A stretch of 5,493 nt of DNA, from assembly GCA_029554925.1 (NCBI GenBank), contig JAKPUV010000655.1:1-5493 (forward strand). Reading direction: 5' to 3'. The translations under genes and the position numbers were made by a program. The DNA is from Candidatus Hydrogenedentota bacterium. GTDB lineage: Bacteria; Hydrogenedentota; Hydrogenedentia; Hydrogenedentales; CAITNO01. Of the stretch, positions 1 through 4,489 are shown one piece after another (within the stretch, counting starts at the first letter, position 1; each line of letters begins with the position of its first letter). The notes under the pieces were generated by a model that did no database searches, was not told where the DNA came from, and saw only the letters and a program-made list of their open reading frames with translations.

Positions 1-1020
1 CGCGAGAAGGACCACCGCGGAAATGCCCAAGGCCGAGGGAATGTCGGGCTCCCGGTCGAAGAGGTCGTAGCAGACGACGACCGCCGCCATGAAGGCGGCG
101 CGCAGGGTGGCCGGACGCGCCCCCGCCGCCAGGGCGAAGACGAACACCCCCACCAGAACCAGGACGGCGCGGCGCTTCGGAGACTTCACCGCCATCCCCA
201 CGAGAAAGGAAAGGGCCAGATAGACCAGCCCGACATGGATGCCGGACACCGAGAGGATGTGCACGGTTCCCGAGTGGACGTAGTCCAGATTGGTCTCGCG
301 GTCCAGGCCGGAGCGCTCGCCGAGCCACACGCCCAGCGCAAAGGGCGCTGCGGATTCGGGGAGCGCCCGGAGAAAGGCCCGCGCCTGCGTCTGGCGCAGG
401 CGGCAGACCAGCGACCACGGCCCCGTCCCGGCCGCCTCCACCCGCTGAAGATCGCGGGGCTTGGCGGTGACGCGCGTGAACACTCCGCGCCTGCGCATGA
501 CCTGCTCGTACGAGGGCAGTCCGTGGTTCACGCCGGAGAGGACGGGATCCAGCCTGCCCGTCACCCGCACGCGGTCCCCGTCCACCGGAAGAAACTCCGG
601 AGCCGTGCAGTAGACCAGACAGCGCGACGGCGCGAGGGGCCGGGTGCGCCCCTCCATGCGGACGGTCTCAACGGAGAGTTCAAACCGGCACCGCCCGTCC
701 GGACGGACGAGGGCGGGCGCCTCGCGGACCAGCCCCTCCAGCGTGCAGAGGGCGCTGTCGTGGCGGACGGCCAGCCGGGAGAGGTCATCGCCCGCGCGCG
801 GCGGCGCGGAGAGATGAAACAGCAGCACCCCGGCGGCGGCGCAGCATCCGAAAACGGCAACGATGTCGCGCAGGGGCATGCGCCCGGCAGTCCAGACCAG
901 CGCGAGCACCCCGCAAAACGCCGCCGCGCCCAGGGCCACGGCGGATCCGGGGGGAAGCGTGCCTCCCAGGGCGATGCCTGCGGCAAGCCCGAGGGCCATG
1001 ACCACCCAGTGCCTGTTCAT
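1..1020 (-). CDS. comEC: ComEC/Rec2 family DNA-uptake channel protein, N-terminal 340 residues (3' end outside window)
   Basis: ComEC is the inner-membrane channel through which single-stranded DNA enters the cytoplasm during natural transformation. The frame is open from ATG at 1020 to the window edge. Hydrophobic segments lie at about residues 6-20, 26-43 and 53-70. A DUF4131-like soluble region follows at about 88-190 (for example VDGDRVRVTGRLDPV). The competence domain begins near 225 with LGVWLGERSGL, then the family hallmark HILSVSGIHVGLV (254-266) and GARPATLRAAFMA (300-312). The later membrane segments and any C-terminal metallo-beta-lactamase-like domain lie outside. The start at 1020 precedes the first membrane segment. 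Its ribosome-binding site is weak (GGAAG, 5 nt upstream), and Met8 (997-999) is a possible alternative. An upstream in-frame ATG at 1077 overlaps the -10 box, so it should not be transcribed. A strong promoter lies 56 bp upstream. Family assignment is firm; whether the host is transformable is not shown. Confidence 0.93.
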   Translation of the reverse strand, partial: MNRHWVVMALGLAAGIALGGTLPPGSAVALGAAAFCGVLALVWTAGRMPLRDIVAVFGCCAAAGVLLFHLSAPPRAGDDLSRLAVRHDSALCTLEGLVREAPALVRPDGRCRFELSVETVRMEGRTRPLAPSRCLVYCTAPEFLPVDGDRVRVTGRLDPVLSGVNHGLPSYEQVMRRRGVFTRVTAKPRDLQRVEAAGTGPWSLVCRLRQTQARAFLRALPESAAPFALGVWLGERSGLDRETNLDYVHSGTVHILSVSGIHVGLVYLALSFLVGMAVKSPKRRAVLVLVGVFVFALAAGARPATLRAAFMAAVVVCYDLFDREPDIPSALGISAVVLLA

Positions 1021-1047
1021 GCGCGCTTCCGTCCCGGTTCCCCAATG

Positions 1048-1066
1048 CCGCGGGCCTTCCCCGCGG
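1048..1066 (-). other. GC hairpin in comEC 5' leader
   Basis: The arms CCGCGGG (1048-1054) and CCCGCGG (1060-1066) form a perfect 7-bp stem with a 5-nt loop. It would sit almost at the 5' end of the comEC transcript if transcription starts about 7 nt after the -10 box, near 1069. The same stretch also reads as two direct copies of CCGCGGGCC (1048-1056, 1061-1069). It could stabilise the mRNA or slow early elongation; that role is inferred. Confidence 0.45.
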
Positions 1067-1075
1067 GCCGGGGGC

Positions 1076-1105
1076 ATTATCCCCGGCCCCGCGGGGCCCT
1101 GTCAA
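1076..1105 (-). promoter_or_regulatory. sigma70-type promoter of comEC
   Basis: On the minus strand a perfect -35 TTGACA (1105-1100) is followed by an 18-bp spacer and a -10 GATAAT (1081-1076), five of six matches to consensus. Predicted start is near 1069, giving a leader of about 49 nt. The spacer holds a perfect 14-bp palindrome, GGCCCCGCGGGGCC (1085-1098), which could be an operator or simply a GC-rich spacer. The promoter begins only 18 bp after the stop codon of the preceding gene, so comEC is likely transcribed independently. Confidence 0.75.
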
Positions 1106-1109
1106 CGCG

Positions 1110-1123
1110 CGGGGCGCGCCCCG
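1110..1123 (-). other. Perfect 14-bp palindrome abutting a stop codon, no U-tract
   Basis: CGGGGCGCGCCCCG is a perfect inverted repeat that begins directly after the TGA (1126-1124) of the propeller gene and ends 4 bp before the comEC -35 box. It could form a 3'-end hairpin for the upstream mRNA. There is no run of T after it, so it is not a canonical intrinsic terminator. It is also part of the repeat shared with 3373-3395. Confidence 0.45.
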
Positions 1124-1130
1124 TCAGTCC
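1110..1130 (-). repeat. Palindrome-containing direct repeat, copy downstream of propeller gene
   Basis: On the minus strand GGACTGACGGGGCGCG followed by CCCCG. The copy at 3373-3395 is identical except for an extra CG in the palindrome centre. In this copy the first seven bases are the last codon and stop of the propeller gene. The two copies flank that gene in the same orientation. Confidence 0.55.
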
Positions 1131-3307
1131 TGGGCGATGTATCCGTGGTAGAGGCCCATGTAGTAGGGCAGGAGGAAGACGGTGCCGCTGCCGAGAGTGG
1201 TGCCGTGGCCGCCGTAGTCGAGGGTCCACGGGTCGGTGTTCCAGTGGTGGAAGAAGCGCTCGGAGACGGGGAGGACCTTGCCGTTGTTGCGGTAGCCGCG
1301 CACGCGTCCGGCGGGCTCGTAGGGCTCGGAGGCCTGCTGGCGGGGCAGCAGGACGAGGTCCTTCCGGTGGCTGTTGCGGTGGCCCCATCCGACGCGGTCC
1401 AGGGGGAAGTCCTTCAGCGTGAAGAGGGAGTCCTCCAGCCATCCGGGCCACTGCTCGATGGCGTGGGTGCCCCAGGGGTTCGTGTGCCTGGCGCCCGCGC
1501 TGAAGGGGGCGTAGCAGAAGTTGAAGAAGGGGTTCATCTCGGGCTGCTCGACGGTCCAGGCCGAGTAGAAGGAGTAGAGCATCTGCTCCTTCAGCGCCTG
1601 GTCTTTGCTGTACCGCATGAACAGGTAGTAGCACATGAACGCCATCTCGTCGTCGGACTGGTTGCCCGAGCCGGGGCCGAAGTGGGTCTTGTAGCGCATG
1701 GCGTTGTGGCCGTAGCCGTGCCTGTCCACCAGCTCGCGGGCGAGTTCGCCGTACTTCGCGTCCCCGGTCACGAACTCCGTCGCGGCGAGGTAGGCGAGGA
1801 TGCTGATGGACTTGAGCCCGCGCTCGGGCCACCAGTTGGGGTCGTTGTTGAGGGAGAAGGGGTCGTAGATGGCCCAGCGCGTGGGCGCGCCGTCGTGGTC
1901 GATCATGCGGAAACCGTTGGCGACCAGATGGTCCGTGAGGCTGCGGATGACCTCCGTGACGCGCGCCTTCTCCTCGTCCGTGTCCGCGACCAGCTCGTAG
2001 TACAGCGGGTAGAAGAAGTAGTGGCCGTCCAGCTCGTCGCTGCTGGTGTCGCTCTTCCAGTACCACTTGCCGTCGGCGGTCTTCGGCCAGCGCGGCTCGT
2101 AGATTTTCCAGAGGCTGTCGTTCGCCGCCTTGTGCCGCTTGTCGCTTTCCAGCCGGCCCTCGTTGGGGTCGGGGCCGTCGCCCGGCAGGATGGTGCGGGC
2201 CACATAGCCCTCGGGCGGCTTGACGTCGCCCATCTGGGTGACCTTCTGGAGGAAGCGCAGGGCCTCGAAGGCGCGCTTCGCGCGGTCCTTGGCCGCCGGA
2301 TCCTGGGTGGCGCCGTAGGCAAAGCACTCGCCCGCGCCGTACATGGCGGTCCAGAGGCCGTCGTTGTCGCTGTCCGTCAGGATGACCTCGCTCTTGTCCC
2401 CCGGGGTCTTCAGGCCGACCTCGGAGACATAGCCGTATTCCGTGCGGCGGATGAGGCGTTCCATCTCGTCCTCATAGAACGCCGCCTTCTCCCAGAGGGT
2501 CATGGGCTGGTAGCCGATCCATCCCAGCCCCTTCTTCGTGGCGACCCAGGCCTGCCCCTGCGCGTCCGCCGCGATGCCCGTCACCGAGTCGTCCGGGAGC
2601 CAGCGCCGCCCCTGGCGGTAGGCCCACACCCCGTCCTTGAACCGGACCGCGCCGCGCGTGGTGCCCGCCCACAGGGAGCCGTCGCCGCCCGCGGCGAGGC
2701 AGGTGATGTCGTCGTAGGGCAGCCCCTCGGCGCCCGTGAAATAGGACCACTTGCCGTCCGCGCGCCGGACAATCCCGGCACGGGTGGCAAACCACACCGC
2801 GCCGTCGGCGGCCACGGCCACGCCGCGCACTTCCGAGGCGCCCCAGTGGCGGCCCATGCCGTCGTCGGCGACGGTCTTCTCGTAGACGCCGTCGTCCCGC
2901 CGCAGGAAGAGGCCCGCAGGGCCGCCCAGCACCGCGGGCTCCGCCCCGTCCGGCGCCCAATGGCTCATCTCCAGGGCGTTCTCGGGCAGGGACTCGTCCC
3001 TGCCGGGCCGGAGGAGGGTGAATCCGTCCCCCGCCGGCGCAACCGCCAGACGGGTCCAGGCATGCTCCGAAGGGACGAACTTCCCGTCGCGCAGGGCAAA
3101 CGAGCCGCCCTCGCACCGGACCACGGGCACGCCGTCCGCCAGCACGACGCCCAGCACGGCCCCGGAGGGGAGCCCTTCCCCCGCGGCGTGGGTGCGCGCG
3201 ATCTCCTGGGGAAACACGCCCACCTTGACCGGGGGCGCGGGGTCGGCCGCAAACGCGGCGGAGGTCAGGGCGAAGAAAAGGCAGAGGGCGGGAAGGCGAA
3301 GTCTCAT
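1124..3307 (-). CDS. Exported protein with two-component-regulator-type propeller repeats and a C-terminal six-hairpin-like helical domain
   Basis: No exact family is recognised for this complete 727-residue protein. Residues 1-20 form a signal peptide (basic MRLR, hydrophobic core, AFA cleavage before ADPAPP), so it acts outside the cytoplasm. Residues about 50-268 are propeller repeats. Three are clear, with a 41-residue period: near 160-200 (DGAVWFATRAGIVRRADGKW), 201-241 (DGSLWAGTTRGAVRFKDGVW) and 242-268. Two or three degenerate ones lie before them. This W-x-x-T/G-x-x-G-hydrophobic pattern is that of the Reg_prop repeat of hybrid sensor proteins. Residues about 275-727 are helical and rich in Trp, Tyr and acidic residues (SDNDGLWTAMYGAGECFAYG, 313-332), like an alpha/alpha-toroid. 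Twin motifs SSDELDGHYFFY (422-433) and QSDDEMAFMCYY (550-561) may be paired hairpins carrying active-site acids. There is no kinase, DNA-binding domain or membrane anchor. Carbohydrate or polymer processing is plausible but unproven. AAGGAG 8 nt upstream fixes the start. Confidence 0.88.
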   Translation of the reverse strand: MRLRLPALCLFFALTSAAFAADPAPPVKVGVFPQEIARTHAAGEGLPSGAVLGVVLADGVPVVRCEGGSFALRDGKFVPSEHAWTRLAVAPAGDGFTLLRPGRDESLPENALEMSHWAPDGAEPAVLGGPAGLFLRRDDGVYEKTVADDGMGRHWGASEVRGVAVAADGAVWFATRAGIVRRADGKWSYFTGAEGLPYDDITCLAAGGDGSLWAGTTRGAVRFKDGVWAYRQGRRWLPDDSVTGIAADAQGQAWVATKKGLGWIGYQPMTLWEKAAFYEDEMERLIRRTEYGYVSEVGLKTPGDKSEVILTDSDNDGLWTAMYGAGECFAYGATQDPAAKDRAKRAFEALRFLQKVTQMGDVKPPEGYVARTILPGDGPDPNEGRLESDKRHKAANDSLWKIYEPRWPKTADGKWYWKSDTSSDELDGHYFFYPLYYELVADTDEEKARVTEVIRSLTDHLVANGFRMIDHDGAPTRWAIYDPFSLNNDPNWWPERGLKSISILAYLAATEFVTGDAKYGELARELVDRHGYGHNAMRYKTHFGPGSGNQSDDEMAFMCYYLFMRYSKDQALKEQMLYSFYSAWTVEQPEMNPFFNFCYAPFSAGARHTNPWGTHAIEQWPGWLEDSLFTLKDFPLDRVGWGHRNSHRKDLVLLPRQQASEPYEPAGRVRGYRNNGKVLPVSERFFHHWNTDPWTLDYGGHGTTLGSGTVFLLPYYMGLYHGYIAQD

Positions 3308-3315
3308 GGTCTCGG

Positions 3316-3321
3316 CTCCTT
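3316..3321 (-). promoter_or_regulatory. Strong Shine-Dalgarno of the propeller gene
   Basis: AAGGAG lies 8 nt before the ATG at 3307. It fixes the start just ahead of a good signal peptide. No other start with a comparable site is seen. Confidence 0.8.
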
Positions 3322-3440
3322 GTCCGGGTTGACGGTTCGGCCTCCGGCGGGAGTCGCCGCGCCGGCGGCGTTCGGGGCGCGCGCCCCGTCAGTCCGACCC
3401 CGTCCGCGGCGCCGGAGTTTCAGCGGCCGCGTCCGGGGGC
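3322..3440 (-). other. Upstream region of propeller gene with two adjacent GC hairpins; no clear promoter
   Basis: Between the rpsU terminator and the propeller-gene ribosome-binding site there is no recognisable sigma70 pair on the minus strand. The region holds a stem CGCCGC/GCGGCG (3355-3360 with 3365-3370) and, 2 bp further on, the 16-bp perfect palindrome CGGGGCGCGCGCCCCG (3373-3388). Because rpsU ends in a strong terminator, the propeller gene needs its own promoter here, probably a non-consensus or alternative-sigma one, or else terminator read-through. Confidence 0.4.
3373..3395 (-). repeat. Palindrome-containing direct repeat, copy upstream of propeller gene
   Basis: On the minus strand GGACTGACGGGGCGCG, then CG, then CCCCG. 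It matches 1110-1130 over 21 positions with one 2-bp insertion. It includes a perfect 16-bp palindrome (3373-3388). Similarity stops at the repeat edges, so it is not a longer duplication of the gene end. Confidence 0.55.
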
Positions 3441-3470
3441 AAAAAGAAAGCCTCCCGTCATGGGAGGCTT
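3441..3470 (-). terminator. Rho-independent terminator of rpsU
   Basis: On the minus strand AAGCCTCCC, a 5-nt loop ATGAC, and GGGAGGCTT form a perfect 9-bp stem (3470-3462 with 3456-3448). TCTTTTT (3447-3441) follows immediately. It begins 39 bp after the rpsU stop codon. On the plus strand there is no T-run after the stem, so it works in the rpsU direction. Confidence 0.93.
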
Positions 3471-3509
3471 CCGAAAACGCGTGGATAAACGGCATGCGAT
3501 GCGCGCCGC

Positions 3510-3695
3510 TCAGGTTTCCTCCAGGACGGCGCGGGAGATCGCCTTCGCCAGGCGGCGGCGCCGGCGGTCCGAAGGCTTCTCGTAGTACGTCAGCTCTTTG
3601 AGCCGCTGCATGAGACCCTCCTTGTTGCACTTCTTCTTGAAGCGGCGCAGGGCCTTCTCGAAGGGCTCATCGGTCTTTACGCGAACCTTGGTCAA
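3510..3695 (-). CDS. rpsU: Small ribosomal subunit protein bS21
   Basis: This is a 61-residue basic protein of the 30S subunit platform, near the 3' end of 16S rRNA, where it helps mRNA engagement at initiation. The start MTKVRVKTDEPFEKALRRFK, the FKKKCNKEGL stretch (19-28), YYEKPS (37-42) and the arginine run 44-48 match bS21. Length is close to the family's usual size. The start codon is TTG (3695-3693). A TGA lies three codons upstream in the same frame (3704-3702), and no ATG or GTG can serve before the conserved TKVRV, so TTG is well supported. GGGAGG lies upstream at 10-nt effective spacing. The gene is a single transcription unit with its own promoter, a leader of about 127 nt and a terminator. 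The weak start and structured leader suggest translational control, which is an inference. Confidence 0.96.
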   Translation of the reverse strand: MTKVRVKTDEPFEKALRRFKKKCNKEGLMQRLKELTYYEKPSDRRRRRLAKAISRAVLEET

Positions 3696-3822
3696 TGTTG
3701 CTCAACCTCCCCTCTGTAGTGGGATTGCGCCGTGGCCGGTTCGTGCCCGGCGCGTGGTTGCCGGCATGGGGGGCCGGACAGTGCCTCGACTCCTCCCGAA
3801 CGGACAGCCCGTTCCGGCAGGG
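3696..3822 (-). promoter_or_regulatory. Structured rpsU mRNA leader, candidate translational control element
   Basis: The predicted transcript starts near 3822. The upstream part folds as CTCCC-(5-nt bulge TGCCG)-GAACGG, loop GCTGT, CCGTTC-GGGAG (3824-3820 plus 3814-3809, with 3803-3793). A second small stem, GCCGG/CCGGC, lies at 3751-3747 with 3739-3735. The 5'-most CCTCCC can pair with GGGAGG in this hairpin or with the Shine-Dalgarno GGGAGG at 3711-3706, so alternative folds are possible. Autogenous control by ribosomal proteins through leaders is common; this one matches no leader I recognise. The exact transcript start decides whether all of CCTCCC is in the RNA. Confidence 0.45.
3706..3711 (-). 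promoter_or_regulatory. Shine-Dalgarno for the TTG start of rpsU
   Basis: GGGAGG (3711-3706), within AGGGGAGGT, ends 10 nt before the TTG at 3695. Complementarity to the 16S 3' end is strong and offsets the weak start codon. The same hexamer occurs at 3797-3792 in the leader, and a complementary CCTCCC lies at 3825-3820. Confidence 0.75.
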
Positions 3823-3828
3823 AGGCAC
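3781..3828 (-). other. 7-bp inverted repeat enclosing the rpsU leader hairpin
   Basis: GTGCCTC (3828-3822) and GAGGCAC (3787-3781) are perfect inverted repeats that begin directly after the -10 box. Most of the first arm lies at or before the predicted transcription start. The pair is therefore either a DNA operator dyad or, if transcription starts earlier, an RNA closing stem. Confidence 0.4.
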
Positions 3829-3857
3829 AGTATACCATTGGGCGGCCGCGCAGTCAA
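3829..3857 (-). promoter_or_regulatory. sigma70-type promoter of rpsU
   Basis: On the minus strand TTGACT (3857-3852), a 17-bp spacer and TATACT (3834-3829), each one base from consensus with ideal spacing. It lies 40 bp past the flavodoxin stop, with a leader of about 127 nt before rpsU. The strength fits a ribosomal protein gene. Confidence 0.85.
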
Positions 3858-3863
3858 TCTTTT

Positions 3864-3883
3864 CGCGGCTTTTGGAAGCCGCG
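3864..3883 (-). terminator. Hairpin after flavodoxin gene, probable terminator lacking a U-tract
   Basis: CGCGGCTT, loop CCAA, AAGCCGCG form a perfect 8-bp stem 14 nt after the flavodoxin stop codon, preceded by the 10-bp palindrome CCGGTACCGG (3884-3893). The stem is followed by AAAAGA rather than T residues, so intrinsic termination would be weak. It could instead protect the 3' end of the mRNA. It ends 6 bp before the rpsU -35 box and so separates the two transcription units. Confidence 0.5.
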
Positions 3884-3896
3884 CCGGTACCGGGAA

Positions 3897-4403
3897 CTAG
3901 GCCAGCCCGGCCTCTTGCCGGATCTGCGCGACCCACGCGCCCACGCGTTCGGGGGTCTTGGCGGGGTCGTTTTCCTGGTCAATGACCAGTCCGCAGAAAC
4001 GGCCGTCCACCACGGCCTCCGACGCGTGGAAGGTGTACCCGTCCACGGGCCAGAACCCGATGACCTCGGCGCCGCGCTCCACGACCTTCTGGTGGAGCTT
4101 GCGGAGGCCGTTCGCGAACTGGCCGGGAAAGCTGGAGGCGTTGCCGAGCCCGAACAGGGCCACCTTCCTGCCGGTGAGGTCTATTCCGTCCAGCTTGGGA
4201 AGGAAGGAGACCCAGTCCTGCTGGAGGTCGCCGTCGTCCCAGGTGGGGGTGCCCAGAATCAGCAGGTCCGCCGCGAGGAAGTCTTCGGGCTTGACGCCGC
4301 TGACATCCCTCACGTCCACATCGCCCAGTTCTCGGGCAATGAGCTCGGCGACCTCGCCGGTGGAGCCCAGGGTGGTTCCGTAAATCAGTGTGACAGAGGC
4401 CAT
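3897..4403 (-). CDS. fldA: Long-chain flavodoxin
   Basis: This is a cytoplasmic FMN-binding electron carrier that can replace ferredoxin in low-potential reactions. The 168-residue length and an insertion-type C-terminal half match the long-chain class. The phosphate-binding loop is YGTTLGSTGEVAE (8-20). LLILGTPTWDDGDLQQDW (47-64) holds the FMN-stacking Trp55. VALFGLGN (81-88) leads into the 90s loop, then GAEVIGFWPVDGYTF (111-125), SEAVVDGRFCGLVID (128-142) and TPERVGAWV (150-158). In the 90s loop the usual flavin-stacking Tyr appears as Phe92, and the usual GDQ and D-x-F-x-D-A positions read GNASSF and GQFANG, so redox properties may differ from model flavodoxins. The start is set by GGAGG 7 nt upstream. 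It lies 86 bp after the glycosidase gene, with hairpins and no clear promoter between, so co-transcription is possible. The gene symbol is by family; partners are unknown. Confidence 0.93.
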   Translation of the reverse strand: MASVTLIYGTTLGSTGEVAELIARELGDVDVRDVSGVKPEDFLAADLLILGTPTWDDGDLQQDWVSFLPKLDGIDLTGRKVALFGLGNASSFPGQFANGLRKLHQKVVERGAEVIGFWPVDGYTFHASEAVVDGRFCGLVIDQENDPAKTPERVGAWVAQIRQEAGLA

Positions 4404-4410
4404 GTCGTGT

Positions 4411-4415
4411 CCTCC
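4411..4415 (-). promoter_or_regulatory. Shine-Dalgarno of the flavodoxin gene
   Basis: GGAGG, 7 nt before the ATG at 4403, in the context CCGGAGGACACGAC. It supports the chosen start, which directly precedes the first beta strand. Confidence 0.8.
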
Positions 4416-4420
4416 GGTTC

Positions 4421-4461
4421 CGGGGCCGTCTCACGCCCCGACTCCTGGGTAACACCCGGAG
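4421..4461 (-). other. Two hairpins between the glycosidase and flavodoxin genes
   Basis: The first (4461-4442) is CTCC-GGGT, loop GTT, ACCC-(A)-GGAG, an 8-bp stem with one bulged base. The second is CGGGGC (4440-4435) with GCCCCG (4426-4421) and an 8-nt loop. Neither is followed by a T-run. They could attenuate read-through or mark an mRNA end. No convincing sigma70 promoter is seen in this gap. Confidence 0.4.
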
Positions 4462-4476
4462 GGGGGCTGTTCCATT

Positions 4477-4489
4477 CCCCGCGCCGGGG
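4477..4489 (-). other. GC hairpin directly after the glycosidase stop codon
   Basis: CCCCG-GCG-CGGGG, a 5-bp stem and 3-nt loop, begins immediately after the TGA (4492-4490). There is no T-run. The placement matches the palindrome that abuts the stop codon of the propeller gene. Confidence 0.35.

Noticed and set aside
422..1020. A possible frameshift or pseudogene in comEC, since only shadow frames were apparent at first
   Set aside because: Direct translation from 1020 gives 340 uninterrupted codons to the window edge with all expected ComEC motifs in one frame.
235..1422. A 395-codon plus-strand frame opposite comEC
   Set aside because: The minus-strand frame is ComEC with its hallmark motifs. 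The plus frame is Arg/Gly/Pro-rich and runs across the comEC promoter into the next gene.
1077..2327. A 416-codon minus-strand frame overlapping the propeller gene
   Set aside because: It is a shifted shadow of the same strand, rich in Arg/Pro/His. The accepted frame carries the recognisable motifs throughout, so it is neither a second gene nor evidence of a frameshift.
3329..3334. TTGACG on the plus strand as a divergent promoter
   Set aside because: There is no -10 box at suitable spacing and no plus-strand gene downstream.
863..3601. A 912-codon open frame on the plus strand
   Set aside because: It lies antisense to the propeller gene, whose signal peptide, repeats and ribosome-binding site are convincing. 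Its product is low-complexity Val/Ala/Gly/Glu/Arg text of the kind GC-rich antisense frames yield, and no domain is visible.
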